In this document: positions 24,342 to 33,425 of the stretch, piece by piece
How the letters are laid out: the number at the start of each line of letters is the position of its first letter
Position numbering within the stretch: position 1 is the first letter of the stretch
Source of the DNA: Cyanobacteria bacterium RI_101
GTDB lineage: Bacteria; Cyanobacteriota; Cyanobacteriia; Cyanobacteriales; Microcystaceae
DNA length: 64,000 nucleotides
Direction: 5' to 3'
Assembly: GCA_016471375.1 (NCBI GenBank)
Contig: WGLZ01000031.1
Coordinates: 1-64,000 of the forward strand
Made by a program: the position numbers and the translations under genes
The notes under the pieces: generated by a model
Told to the model about the DNA's origin: nothing
The model's input: only the letters and a program-made list of their open reading frames with translations
Databases searched by the model: none

Positions 24342-25470
24342 GACGCCGCGCCAAGATTTTATTGCGGTGGAACCAACCCCGGCGCCAGAAGACATAAAGC
24401 TGAAAGAGGGTAATCACAATCATGACTCCTAGGCAAATAAAGTAACCCCAGTACCAGTTCAACTCCGGCATATTAAAGGGAGAAGATTCGGGGTTAAAGT
24501 TCATGCCGTAGATACCGGCGATGAAGGTCAGGGGAATAAACACGGTGGAAATAATAGTGAGCACCTTCATCACTTCGTTGAGCTTATGACTCATCACCGA
24601 GAGATAAACGTCCGTCAAACTGGAGCCTAGTTCCCGGTAAGTTTCAATAACGTCGATGATTTGGATGGCGTGGTCGTAGCAGTCCCGGAGGTAGTTCAAA
24701 ACCTCCGGCGTAATAAAATCGCTCTTGTCCCGAATCAGGGCGTTAAACACCTCCCGCTGGGGCCAGATATTACGCCGGAGCGCCAAGAGTTCCCGCCGCA
24801 GACGGTAAATCGCCTGGAGGGTCGCTTCGGTGGGTCGCTCGATGGCCTCGTCTTCTAAATCCTCCAGGCGGTCGCCATAGGTTTCCAAAACCGGGAAATA
24901 GTTGTCGACAATGGCGTCGATCAGGGCGTAGCAGAGATAATCGGCTCCCTGGGAACGAATAGCGCCGACATTTTGGGCCAGGCGCTGGCGAATGGGTTCA
25001 AAGGGGTCTCGGGTGGGTTCTTCTTGCAAGGTCACGAGGTAGTTTTTCCCGAGCACAAAACTGATTTGCTCTGTCCAAAAGCCTTTTTTGGGTCGGGCCA
25101 TCACGATCTGGGTGGTGATTAGCACAAAATGGGGATGGTATTCCAACTTGGGGCGCTGGGGCACGTTGACCATATCCTCCAGAATCAGCGCCGGCAAGCC
25201 GAAGGCCCGACCCAATTCCGCTAATAGGGCCTGATTCCCTAGACCCTGGGCGTCCACCCAGGTCACCGAATTTTCACAAGTTACCTGCGCTAAGCAATCC
25301 TGAAAAACTGGCCGCTCGCAACGACTGAAATGCTCGGGCCCATAATCAAAGAGGGTGATTTCCGTGGGGTAGGCGTTTGGCTCAATCCCTAAGGTGCCGG
25401 GGGCGCTGCCGGGAGGATTGTAGTAATAATCGAATAAATCCGGCTCTTCAAGGGGTAGGGCGGGGGTCAT
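24328..25470 (-). CDS. corA: CorA-family Mg2+/Co2+ transporter
   Basis: 380 residues. A cytoplasmic domain of about 310 residues with a long helix is followed by two C-terminal membrane helices. The pore signature YGMNFNPE is present at the end of the first helix. CorA forms pentameric divalent-cation channels in the plasma membrane. The C-terminal basic tail (RRGWFHRNKILARR) is typical. The first 40 residues are acidic and Pro-rich and not conserved in the family. Monocistronic. Confidence 0.93.
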   Translation of the reverse strand: MTPALPLEEPDLFDYYYNPPGSAPGTLGIEPNAYPTEITLFDYGPEHFSRCERPVFQDCLAQVTCENSVTWVDAQGLGNQALLAELGRAFGLPALILEDMVNVPQRPKLEYHPHFVLITTQIVMARPKKGFWTEQISFVLGKNYLVTLQEEPTRDPFEPIRQRLAQNVGAIRSQGADYLCYALIDAIVDNYFPVLETYGDRLEDLEDEAIERPTEATLQAIYRLRRELLALRRNIWPQREVFNALIRDKSDFITPEVLNYLRDCYDHAIQIIDVIETYRELGSSLTDVYLSVMSHKLNEVMKVLTIISTVFIPLTFIAGIYGMNFNPESSPFNMPELNWYWGYFICLGVMIVITLFQLYVFWRRGWFHRNKILARRPSDP

Positions 25471-25507
25471 GGCGGAGACGACAAGGGAATTTACCCACCA
25501 TAAAAGC

Positions 25508-26287
25508 TTAGGAGAGCGCCGACAAGCGCCGACCGTTACTTTGTCCCTGGAGCGCGGCGCCGTCTTCCAGGGCTTCGGAACTGAAGCGGTAGCCGACGTT
25601 GCGGACGGTTTGGATCAGGTTGGGTTTGCGGGGGTCCGTCTCGATTTTCTTCCGTAGGGATAAAACGTGGGTGTCGATAGTGCGGGGATTGTCAATGGCT
25701 TCCGGCCAGGCCCGGCGCAGTAGCTCAGTCCGGCTGAGGGCGTTGCCTTCCGCCTGGGTCAAAACATAGAGGAGGCTAAACTCCTGGGGGGTCAAATCGA
25801 TGGATTCTCCCAAATATTGCACCCGCCGTTGCACCAGATCGATTTTTAAATCGCCGTAGTCCAGCAAAAGCGGCGCCGCGGCGTTGCGGGCCCGACGTAG
25901 GAGGGATTCCACTCGGGCCATAAACTCCTGCATCCCGAAGGGTTTAGTCAGGTAGTCGTCGGCGCCGGCCTTGAGGCCCGCCACGATGTCTTTTTCTAAA
26001 TTGCGAGCCGAGAGGATCAGGATTAAGGACTGGCGCTGTTGATAGAGCCACCGGCACAGTTCTAGACCGTCCCCGTCCGGCAAATCGGAATCGATGACCG
26101 CCAGGGTCGGCTGGCGCTGGTGAAAGGCCTGACGGGCCTGCTGGAGGGTGGCGCATTGTTGCACCAGATAGCCCGCCTGTTGCAGGTGCCAGCCCAACAG
26201 GGAGCGCAGGTGGGGGTTGGCTTCCACAATGGAAAGATAAACGGGACTCACCTTGATTACATTCCCAGATAACTGAACGCCCTTCAC
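25508..26287 (-). CDS. OmpR/PhoB-family response regulator
   Basis: 259 residues. The receiver domain (about 17-130) has its phospho-acceptor Asp66 in AVIDSDLPDGDG and the conserved Lys in LTKPF. A winged-helix DNA-binding domain (about 145-240) ends with VRNVGYRF. The acidic pocket is unusual: SIVEANPHL has one acidic residue where most receivers have two, so Mg-dependent phosphorylation may be weak. No histidine kinase gene is adjacent. It follows ycf54 on the same strand. GTG and ATG codons within the first 14 residues make the exact start uncertain. Confidence 0.88.
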   Translation of the reverse strand: MKGVQLSGNVIKVSPVYLSIVEANPHLRSLLGWHLQQAGYLVQQCATLQQARQAFHQRQPTLAVIDSDLPDGDGLELCRWLYQQRQSLILILSARNLEKDIVAGLKAGADDYLTKPFGMQEFMARVESLLRRARNAAAPLLLDYGDLKIDLVQRRVQYLGESIDLTPQEFSLLYVLTQAEGNALSRTELLRRAWPEAIDNPRTIDTHVLSLRKKIETDPRKPNLIQTVRNVGYRFSSEALEDGAALQGQSNGRRLSALS

Positions 26288-26375
26288 GGTAACAAAGGCA
26301 ATGTCAAGGAATTGTAACCCGCGCTACCTTGCCCCTGGGCAAATCCGTAGAAATGATTAAGATTTAGCCACAATC

Positions 26376-26705
26376 CTAGGCCGGGACTTCCAAAGAGGCC
26401 AGGGGATCGGGAATTTCGGCGCTGGGCGCCGTAAACTCGCCGGTAAGAACATACTCCAGACGGAGCTTGAGCCAGACGATAAAAGACTTTTGGGTGGAAA
26501 TGACGGCCACATTCCGGGCCGGCGCCTGAGCTTTGACCCCGGCTAATTCCGGCGCATTGAGGAAAGCCGGTTGTTTGACCAGCCAAAAATCAATTTCTTT
26601 ATTTTTCTCTTGATAATCCCGGGTGCGTTCCTTTAGCACTTCGGCGAAGGGTTCTTCTTCCAGGAGAAATTTTTGGCTGGCGAGGACGTAGTAATAGGTG
26701 GTCAT
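26376..26705 (-). CDS. ycf54: Ycf54, Mg-protoporphyrin IX monomethylester cyclase factor
   Basis: 109 residues from the ATG at 26703-26705 (MTTYYYVLASQKFLLEEEPF); longer readings from 26807 add non-conserved residues. Ycf54 is needed for the oxygen-dependent cyclase AcsF, which makes ring E of chlorophyll. The family core FLLEEEPFAEVLKERTRDY, KEIDFWLV, PAFLNAPEL and SFIVWLKLRLEYV is intact. The gene lies between the solute-binding protein gene and the response regulator gene on the same strand. Confidence 0.95.
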   Translation of the reverse strand: MTTYYYVLASQKFLLEEEPFAEVLKERTRDYQEKNKEIDFWLVKQPAFLNAPELAGVKAQAPARNVAVISTQKSFIVWLKLRLEYVLTGEFTAPSAEIPDPLASLEVPA

Positions 26706-26766
26706 GGCGGGCAAGGTCAGGGAAAGCAAGGGGCCATTATCCCACAGCGCCGGGGTTTCTCGCCGG

Positions 26767-27660
26767 TCAATAGTCAATGATGGGAATCCACTCAAAGCCA
26801 TCGACAATGCCCTGGAAATAGTCGTTGACGGTATCCCTGGGGTAAGGCGCTAGACCCTCCTCCCCAAACCATTTTTCATAAACCGCCACCGCCGCGGTCT
26901 GGTCGCTGACTACGCCTTCCATATACTGAATGAGGGCGTAGTTGACTAAATTCCGCCAATCGGAGTCGTCTTTAGGCAATAAACAGGCGTAGGACTCGTA
27001 TTGGTAGGGAAAATTGGGGACAATGGCCCAATCTTGAGGTTTTTTCAACTTTTGCCGCAGGCCTTCCAGCACAATACCGTCCCCGGCAAAGGCTTCGATT
27101 TCCCCGGCTTCCAGTTTGGCGATCCCTTCGGCTTGGTCTTGAAGCGGGACTAAATTAGCCGCGGGCTGGAGAACTTTAATTGCCTTTTCGTTGGTGGAGT
27201 TGGGAATGACTCCCACGGCTCGACCGTTGAGGGAAGCGGCGGACTCTAATCCGCTATTGGCCCGGGTGAGAATTTTGGTGCCGTCGGCGAAGTAACTGAC
27301 GGAAAAATCCACCTTTTGGGTGCGGGCCCAAGTAAAAGTGGAAGAAGCGCATTCGATGTCGATTTTGTTGGCTTGAATGAGATTAAACCGCTCCTCCGGG
27401 GTGGCCTCCACCAATTTTAGTTGGATCGGTTTCCCCAATTGCTTTTCCGCCTGGCGCCGAATTCGCTCCAACATATCAATGGAGTAGCCGACCCAGCGCC
27501 CCTGGCTGTCCACAAAGGCGAAGGGAACCGCGTCCCGACGAGCGCCGGCGGTGATGACGCCGGTTTCTCGGATCCGCTCCAATACCGGCCCTCCCCAGGC
27601 TGGTAGAACCAGACTCGAAAGCAGAAGAGACGTCAGCGCCAATAGGGGCAGTTTTTTCAT
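26767..27660 (-). CDS. Orphan amino-acid-type solute-binding protein
   Basis: 297 residues with a signal peptide (MKKLPLLALTSLLLSSLVLPAWG) and a type-3 periplasmic binding fold (VLERIRETGVITAG, GYSIDMLERIRRQ, KIDIECASSTFTWARTQKVDFS, AVGVIPNSTNEKAIKVL). It is clearly related to GrrP at 15684, sharing the F-T-W-x-R motif and the V-x-P-N-S loop, but has no grrA neighbour. No transporter genes are nearby. It could be a GrrP-like orphan or the binding component of a dispersed amino-acid transporter. Confidence 0.85.
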   Translation of the reverse strand: MKKLPLLALTSLLLSSLVLPAWGGPVLERIRETGVITAGARRDAVPFAFVDSQGRWVGYSIDMLERIRRQAEKQLGKPIQLKLVEATPEERFNLIQANKIDIECASSTFTWARTQKVDFSVSYFADGTKILTRANSGLESAASLNGRAVGVIPNSTNEKAIKVLQPAANLVPLQDQAEGIAKLEAGEIEAFAGDGIVLEGLRQKLKKPQDWAIVPNFPYQYESYACLLPKDDSDWRNLVNYALIQYMEGVVSDQTAAVAVYEKWFGEEGLAPYPRDTVNDYFQGIVDGFEWIPIIDY

Positions 27661-27748
27661 GAAGTCAGAAATCCTTAACAGTTTGCCGGTCGGCGCCTTG
27701 ACCCTCTAAATCGGCGCTGGTCTTCTTTACAGACGCCCTCCCGGCGCT

Positions 27749-27970
27749 CTAGGTTTCCGGCGGTTTTCGCAAACCCTTACCGCCGTAGGCTAGGGCGAAG
27801 GCGACCAGCGCCATCATCGTCCAGGGAAAAGCGCCCCGGGTTCCCCACACCGTGAGGGGCAAGAGCAACCAGAGCCAGCCTTTCTGAATCAGCCAGGTCT
27901 TGAATTTGAGGCCGGAAGCGGAGCGGCGCCGTTTCATCGCGAGATCTGGGGGAAAGGATTCGGTCTTCAT
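27749..27970 (-). CDS. Small membrane protein divergent from ilvH
   Basis: 73 residues from the ATG at 27968-27970. A basic N-terminus (MKRRRSASGLKFKTW) precedes two hydrophobic stretches (GWLWLLLPLTVWG and MMALVAFALAYGG). No family assigned. Its start is 75 bp from ilvH on the opposite strand, so the two may share an intergenic promoter. An in-frame ATG 12 codons in (MKRRR) is an alternative start. Confidence 0.55.
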   Translation of the reverse strand: MKTESFPPDLAMKRRRSASGLKFKTWLIQKGWLWLLLPLTVWGTRGAFPWTMMALVAFALAYGGKGLRKPPET

Positions 27971-28045
27971 GGTAAGATAGCAAAGCTCTAATTTCGCGCT
28001 CCGGCGCTGTTTTGGGGACTCGGCGCCCCATTGGTTCAAACGGCA

Positions 28046-28564
28046 ATGAAACATACCCTCTCTGTTCTGGTAGAAGACGAAGCCGGGGTTCTCACCCGTA
28101 TCGCCGGACTGTTTGCCCGGCGGGGCTACAATATCGAAAGTTTGGCGGTGGGCCCGGCGGAGCAGGGGGGCGTCTCTCGGATTACCATGGTGGTGCCGGG
28201 GGACGACAATACTATCGAGCAGTTAACAAAACAATTATATAAGTTGATCAACGTCCTCAAGGTGCAGGACATCACCCAAACCCCCTGCGTGGAGCGGGAG
28301 TTAATGCTGGTGAAGGTCAACGCTCCGGCGACGGCCCGGGCCGAGGTGATCGAGTTGGCCCAGGTTTTCCGGGCGAGGATTGTGGATATTTCCGAAGACA
28401 CCGTCACCATCGAAGTGGTGGGCGATCCGGGGAAAATGGTGGCTATTATCCAAATGTTGGCGAAATTTGGCATCCGGGAAGTGGCCCGCACGGGAAAAAT
28501 CGCTCTGGTGCGGGAGTCCGGCGTCAATACGGAGTATTTAAAGTCTTTGGAGTATAAGGTTTAG
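28046..28564 (+). CDS. ilvH: Acetolactate synthase small (regulatory) subunit
   Basis: 172 residues from ATG 28046. It activates the catalytic subunit of acetohydroxyacid synthase and confers valine feedback inhibition in branched-chain amino-acid synthesis. The N-terminal ACT domain ([32 protein letters not shown]) and C-terminal domain ([12 protein letters not shown]) are complete. The catalytic subunit gene is not adjacent, which is usual in cyanobacteria. Confidence 0.96.
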   Translation: MKHTLSVLVEDEAGVLTRIAGLFARRGYNIESLAVGPAEQGGVSRITMVVPGDDNTIEQLTKQLYKLINVLKVQDITQTPCVERELMLVKVNAPATARAEVIELAQVFRARIVDISEDTVTIEVVGDPGKMVAIIQMLAKFGIREVARTGKIALVRESGVNTEYLKSLEYKV

Positions 28565-28640
28565 ATTTGAGCCTAAAGACAACCCTCGCTCCCCTACAAG
28601 ACTTTCCTCAACGCTAGCCCAAGTTGCGCGCCGCTACTCC

Positions 28641-29510
28641 CTAGCGGGGATAAAGCGTCATCAAGCGCCGCACTTCCTCGGCGTGGTAAGAACTACGGGT
28701 TAAGGGGGAGGCGACCACCTGGAGAAAACCAAGGGACTCTCCCCAACGGCGCCAGTCGTCAAATTGCTCCGGGGAAATAAAGGCTTGGACAGGCAAATGT
28801 TTAGGACTGGGCTGGAGGTATTGCCCCAGGGTTAAAATATCGCAATCCACCGCCCGTAAATCCGCCATAACCTGTCGGACTTCCGCGTCCGTTTCCCCTA
28901 ACCCCGCCATAAGACCTGATTTGGTATAGATTCGCGGCGCCAATTCCCGAGTTCGGCGCAGGAGTTCTAGGGAGCGCCGATAATCCCCCTGGGGCCGGAC
29001 TTGACGGTAGAGACGGGGAACAGTTTCCGTGTTGTGGTTTAAAACTTCCGGTTGAGCTTCCAGGATCACCCCTAACGCCTCCCAGTTACCGCAGAGATCG
29101 GGAATTAACACCTCAATAGTCGTTTGGGGAGAGCGTTCTCGCACCGCTCTGACGCAACGAGCAAACTGAGCGGCGCCGCCGTCCGCTAGATCGTCCCGAT
29201 TCACCGCCGTAATAACCACATGGTTTAACTTTAGGCGCCGCGTCGCCTCCGCTAAATTGAACGGCTCCCGGGGATCGGGGGGCTGGGGGCGCTTGTCAAA
29301 GTCGATGTCGCAGTAGGGACAGGCCCGAGTGCAGGCCGGGCCCATGATTAAAAACGTCGCCGTCCCGGCCTGAAAACATTCGCCGATATTGGGACAGGAC
29401 GCCTCTTCGCAAACCGTATTGAGATCCAGATCCCGCAGAATTTCCTTTACGGTTCCCACCCTCTGCCATTGGGGGGCCTTCACTCTCAGCCAATCGGGTT
29501 TTACAGTCAT
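28641..29510 (-). CDS. lipA: Lipoyl synthase
   Basis: 289 residues, the usual length. This radical SAM enzyme inserts two sulfurs into octanoyl groups on lipoyl domains. Both iron-sulfur sites are visible: the auxiliary cluster cysteines in [12 protein letters not shown] and the radical SAM triad in CTRACPYC. The C-terminal RSSYHAEE carries the conserved serine that ligates the auxiliary cluster. It lies 48 bp downstream of the GTPase gene on the same strand. It is the only radical SAM enzyme in the window and is not a peptide maturase. Confidence 0.97.
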   Translation of the reverse strand: MTVKPDWLRVKAPQWQRVGTVKEILRDLDLNTVCEEASCPNIGECFQAGTATFLIMGPACTRACPYCDIDFDKRPQPPDPREPFNLAEATRRLKLNHVVITAVNRDDLADGGAAQFARCVRAVRERSPQTTIEVLIPDLCGNWEALGVILEAQPEVLNHNTETVPRLYRQVRPQGDYRRSLELLRRTRELAPRIYTKSGLMAGLGETDAEVRQVMADLRAVDCDILTLGQYLQPSPKHLPVQAFISPEQFDDWRRWGESLGFLQVVASPLTRSSYHAEEVRRLMTLYPR

Positions 29511-29558
29511 CTTCGACGCTCCTGGCGCGATGCGAGGGGAAAAGAAGAGAATCGTTTC

Positions 29559-30968
29559 TTAAAGGTTGTTTAATAAAGGCTGATCCGCGGTTTGACGCAA
29601 CAGTCGGGGCGCCCAATCTCGAAGGGGATTTTGGGAGAGAACCCCTTGAACCGCGACCCGCAACCGTTCCAGATTCGGCGCCGTTTCCGTCGGCCCAAAG
29701 AGAGGTTGGCTTTCCCAATAATCCAGCAGACTGAAACCGGCTAACCGAGTCAGATAGGCCGCGGCGGCGCCTTGAACTGCGCCCCCGAGGCCATAGGTCA
29801 GCGGTTGGCTTTTGAGAACGGCGCCGAGCGCCTGGGTGGCCAATTCCGTCAGTCCCAGCTTTAACATCACTTCCCCCAGCGCCGCCGCTAGGATCTGGGC
29901 TTGATCCAGGGAGAGGCTTTGTTGATAGAACGTCCCTAAATCCAGAGCCATCTGGCCGTTAATGGCCGCTGTTGCCAACAGATCCACCGCGGGGAGGGGA
30001 TTCACCGCCGCGGCGCCGGCGGCTAACCATTGATATTTTTCAATGATCGGCGAAGCTTGACGGCGCCGGTAAAGGTCGAGACGGGCTTTCGCTTGCTCCT
30101 GAAGCGCCTGGCAAGCCCGCCACTGCCGTCCCAGTCGTAACGTTTCGGTTTGAGTCGCCGTCAATGTTGCCAAAGCGGTCGGTAAAGAGCCTAAGTCCGC
30201 CGGAACCGGCTCCCAAAACTCTTGGCTTTGGCCGTCCTCTCCATAGCGCCGGACGAGGATAGGGCGGGGGGCGGCGCCGAGAGGAATTACCGGGGGAGCG
30301 GGAGTTAAAGCGGCGACCTGGGACTGAAGTTGAGTCAGGATTTCAGACCTGGCGGCGGGCGCGTAGCAGTCCTGTTTGTTAAAGATTAAAAATAAGGGGT
30401 AATGGTGGCGTTGGAGCCGTTGGAGCGCTCGCCAGTCTTGCTCGCCCAAATCGGCGCCGACAACCCAAAGGAGAAAATCCGCCTTCGGGAGGGGCCAGGT
30501 TTCCGGGTCGGGGTCGGCGTGAACATACTCTTGCCAGTCCAGCGCCGCCAACCCCGGCGCTTGTCGGAGTTGATTGAATAAACTCGTTTTTCCGCTTCCT
30601 TTAGGGCCGCCGATGGCTCCTGTAAAGAGGGAAATCGGCGCCGGGTTTTCCAGCGCGTCTAAAGCGGTTTGGAGGTCGGCGAGATCTAACTCCGGCGCTG
30701 TTTCTCGAATTTGGTTAAACAGAGTTTGCAGGCGCCGGCGCTCCTGATTCACTTGGGTTAGCGTCAGGGGGCTAATCTTGGCGTTAACCGGCGCCGGAGC
30801 GGCTCTCCGCCGCAGTCCCCAGAGCGCCAAACCCAGGGCGGAGACGCCCCAGAGTCCCCACTCTCCCAACAGAGCCAACTGTTGATCCAACAATTCCCAA
30901 ACCAGTAAGACTCCCCCCAGACCGAACCCTAGGGTTAAAATCGGCTTTGTTTTCAGCGACACTGGCAT
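29559..30968 (-). CDS. Membrane-associated GTPase with DUF697-like C-terminus
   Basis: 469 residues. Two N-terminal hydrophobic segments (about 10-50) are followed by a G domain with P-loop GGPKGSGKTSLFNQL (about 118-132) and an NKQD box in the place of NKxD. A C-terminal region (about 320-430) with KYQWLAAGAAAVNPLPAVDLLATAAI resembles the DUF697/YcjF module. Similar proteins are conserved in cyanobacteria without a defined role. lipA follows 48 bp downstream. Confidence 0.85.
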   Translation of the reverse strand: MPVSLKTKPILTLGFGLGGVLLVWELLDQQLALLGEWGLWGVSALGLALWGLRRRAAPAPVNAKISPLTLTQVNQERRRLQTLFNQIRETAPELDLADLQTALDALENPAPISLFTGAIGGPKGSGKTSLFNQLRQAPGLAALDWQEYVHADPDPETWPLPKADFLLWVVGADLGEQDWRALQRLQRHHYPLFLIFNKQDCYAPAARSEILTQLQSQVAALTPAPPVIPLGAAPRPILVRRYGEDGQSQEFWEPVPADLGSLPTALATLTATQTETLRLGRQWRACQALQEQAKARLDLYRRRQASPIIEKYQWLAAGAAAVNPLPAVDLLATAAINGQMALDLGTFYQQSLSLDQAQILAAALGEVMLKLGLTELATQALGAVLKSQPLTYGLGGAVQGAAAAYLTRLAGFSLLDYWESQPLFGPTETAPNLERLRVAVQGVLSQNPLRDWAPRLLRQTADQPLLNNL

Positions 30969-31039
30969 AACGTTTTGGCCCCCGCCCGCAGTCTAAAACC
31001 CAATTTTTTTATCATAGCCCCCGGACGGCGCCGCTCCAC

Positions 31040-31075
31040 CTGGAAATCTGTCCTCTGTCATCTGAAATCTGTTCA
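31040..31075. repeat. STRR heptamer remnant
   Basis: AAATCTGTCCTCTGTCATCTG and AAATCTGTTC repeat the heptamer family seen at 15160 and 46577, on the opposite strand. It overlaps the stop of the coiled-coil gene (31073). Confidence 0.6.
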
Positions 31076-31522
31076 AAGCGTGTCTTGGTACTCCCGCAGA
31101 AGCGCCAAAACATTCATGAACTCTTCTCGGTGGGCGAAGCTGGGGTCGAGTTGGAATTGTCCAAGCGCAATACGATATCGAGTTTCGATTCGAGTTCGGC
31201 GAGCCTGGCGTTCTGCCTCCTCAATTCTTCGGTTTCTTTCCTCAATTCTAAAGTTCTCTTCTCTAACTCGGCGTTGCTCCTCCTCAATTCTAAAGTTCTC
31301 TTCTCTAGCTCGGCGTTGCTTTTCTTCAAGTCGGACAAACCCCCGTAGGAGTTGATCAGCCAACAACAGGCCGAACGTAACCCCCGCCAGAGAGAGGCCA
31401 AACCATTGGGGGATGGGGAGGTCGTAGTTTCGGAATTGGAGGGTGTCATAGGCGAGGACGACGCTAGTTAAGAAGAGTAATAGAGTCGCTAGAACAGCGA
31501 TGAGGGTCTGGAGGTCAAACAT
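31073..31522 (-). CDS. Membrane-anchored coiled-coil protein with 14-residue repeats
   Basis: 149 residues. Two N-terminal membrane helices (LIAVLATLLLFLTSVVLAY and FGLSLAGVTFGLLLADQLL) precede a highly charged coiled coil made of 14-residue units (EEKQRRAREENFRI, EEEQRRVREENFRI, EERNRRIEEAERQA). The DNA repeats with a 42-bp period at 31241-31324, so the coil grew by tandem duplication. Function unknown. The stop lies in heptamer repeat DNA. The opposite strand is also open over this region, but those frames lack membrane segments and look spurious. Confidence 0.7.
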   Translation of the reverse strand: MFDLQTLIAVLATLLLFLTSVVLAYDTLQFRNYDLPIPQWFGLSLAGVTFGLLLADQLLRGFVRLEEKQRRAREENFRIEEEQRRVREENFRIEERNRRIEEAERQARRTRIETRYRIALGQFQLDPSFAHREEFMNVLALLREYQDTL

Positions 31523-31632
31523 GGCGCTTTTGGTTCGGCGCCCCTAATTTTAAGTTAATAGCCGGCGACGTTGCTACCCTAGTTCTGGATAGTCGCTTTC
31601 TAACCTTAACGACCGCGAGGGGCGTTCAAGCT

Positions 31633-33270
31633 ATGAAAACTTTCGTCAACCAGCGCCGACTTTGGGTTCTGTTAGCCTTGGCGGCGATAGTCGGGGCGAC
31701 CGCCGGCGCTGGGGTTCTGTGGCGGCGCCGGCAAAACGCCGACCGGCCCAAACCCTTGCCCCAAGACCCCCAAATTCAAGTCTATTTTAACCAGAACCAA
31801 GCTCAGGGCGCCGACTATCGAGAAGCGGACAGAGGGATTCGGCGCCGGGGGGATAACTTGGAAGACCTGATTTTAAAAGCCTTAGACTCGGCGACGACCA
31901 GTATTGATCTGGCGGTGCAGGAATTGCGTTTACCCCGTATCGCTCAGAAGTTAGTCGCAAAACACCAGCAGGGCGTTAAAGTGCGGGTGGTGCTAGAGCA
32001 TCAATACAATAATCCGATTCAAACGGCGCCGGCGGGGGCGGAAAAGGAAGGAGAATCGGATCGTGCCCAGGATTTAGCGGCCTTCATCGACCAAAACGGA
32101 GACGGCCAGATCGGCGCCGAAGAAAGTCGGGCCAGGGACGCGGTGCAAATTCTGCGGGACGGGCAAGTTCCCCTCATTGACGACCGGGAGGACGGCTCCA
32201 AAGGCACGGGCTTAATGCACCATAAATTTGTGGTCGTGGATGGCCAAACCCTGATTGTCACTTCCGCTAACTTTACCCCCAGCGACCAGCATGGGGACTT
32301 TTTAAAACCGGAGACCCGGGGCAACGCCAATAATTTTTTGTTAATCAACTCGCCCCAACTGGCCCAAATTTTTACCCAGGAGTTTAACTTCCTCTGGGGA
32401 GACGGTCCTGGCGGCGCTAAAAATAGTCTTTTTGGCATTAATAAGCCAAAACGAGCGCCGCAAACCGTGGCGGTGGGGCAAGGATGGGCAACGGTGAAAT
32501 TTTCGCCGGATTCCCGCAAGGTTCCCTGGGGAGAGACTAGCAACGGGTTAATCGCCCGCTATTTAAACGCCGCCCAAAGCTCCGTTAATCTCGCCCTCTT
32601 TGTCTTTAGCGAACAGCGCCTAGCGGATACGCTCCAGGCTCCCTTCCGTCGCGGCGCCGGGGTGAAGGCCCTGATTGACCCCGGCTTCGCCTACCGCTAC
32701 TACAGCGAGGGTTTAGATTTATTGGGCGCGACCCTGTTGGAAAAATGCCGCCCGGAGGCGGAAAATCAGCCCTGGCCCTACCCCAGCCAGTTTGTGGGGA
32801 TTCCGGCGCTGGCGGAGGGGGATAAACTCCACCATAAATTCGCTCTGATTGATAACCAAACCGTGATTACCGGCTCCCACAACTGGTCGCCCTCCGCCAA
32901 TTTACAAAACGACGAAACCCTCTTAATTATCCAAAATTCCACCGTCGGCGCCCATTATCAGCGGGAATTTGAGCGCCTAGCGGCGGAGGCGGAATGGGGC
33001 GTTCCCTCCTGGTTGCGGCGGAAAATTGAAGATCAAAGTAAAACCTGCGCTCTGCCCTCTTCGGCGCCGGTCACGACCCGCCAAACCGTGAACCTCAACA
33101 GCGCCAGTCAAAAGGAACTGGAATCCCTCCCCGGCATTGGCCCCCGCTTAGCGCAACGGCTGATGGAAGCCCGCCGAGAACGCCCCTTTACCGGGCTGGA
33201 GGATCTGGAGCGGGTGCCGGGATTTAAAAAAGGGAAAATCGAGGCGCTGAGGGGCCGGGTCGCTTGGTAA
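31633..33270 (+). CDS. Secreted phospholipase D-like protein with EF-hand loop and helix-hairpin-helix tail
   Basis: 545 residues. An N-terminal anchor or signal (LWVLLALAAIVGATAGAGVLW) is followed by two HKD half-sites (HHKFVVVD near 196, HHKFALID near 400), giving a complete PLD-superfamily active site. A canonical 12-residue EF-hand loop (DQNGDGQIGAEE, about 152-163) is inserted in the first half. The C-terminus (about 482-545) is a ComEA-type double helix-hairpin-helix (VNLNSASQKELESLPGIGP...ERVPGFKKGKIEAL), which binds DNA in relatives. The combination suggests a Ca-influenced extracytoplasmic nuclease or phosphodiesterase. Substrate unknown. Confidence 0.88.
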   Translation: MKTFVNQRRLWVLLALAAIVGATAGAGVLWRRRQNADRPKPLPQDPQIQVYFNQNQAQGADYREADRGIRRRGDNLEDLILKALDSATTSIDLAVQELRLPRIAQKLVAKHQQGVKVRVVLEHQYNNPIQTAPAGAEKEGESDRAQDLAAFIDQNGDGQIGAEESRARDAVQILRDGQVPLIDDREDGSKGTGLMHHKFVVVDGQTLIVTSANFTPSDQHGDFLKPETRGNANNFLLINSPQLAQIFTQEFNFLWGDGPGGAKNSLFGINKPKRAPQTVAVGQGWATVKFSPDSRKVPWGETSNGLIARYLNAAQSSVNLALFVFSEQRLADTLQAPFRRGAGVKALIDPGFAYRYYSEGLDLLGATLLEKCRPEAENQPWPYPSQFVGIPALAEGDKLHHKFALIDNQTVITGSHNWSPSANLQNDETLLIIQNSTVGAHYQREFERLAAEAEWGVPSWLRRKIEDQSKTCALPSSAPVTTRQTVNLNSASQKELESLPGIGPRLAQRLMEARRERPFTGLEDLERVPGFKKGKIEALRGRVAW

Positions 33271-33425
33271 GCAAGCTACCTCGGTCATGGTTGATGGAAT
33301 ATCGCCAAGCGACGGTCTAGGATCAGGAACGTCGCCCGCGGGAGCTTAGCTTCTTCCGGGCAAAGCGTCCCATCCTTTGCTAGGATTTAGCCTGAAGCCC
33401 TTGTCAGCGCCGAGCGCCAGCCCCT

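Noticed and set aside
28641..29510. Possible GrrM maturase
   Set aside because: The radical SAM protein here is lipoyl synthase by its two cysteine motifs and C-terminal serine; it has no SPASM domain.
31085..31348. Ser/Leu-rich plus-strand frame opposite the coiled-coil gene
   Set aside because: It only mirrors the 42-bp repeats; the minus-strand frame has two membrane helices and a proper coiled coil.
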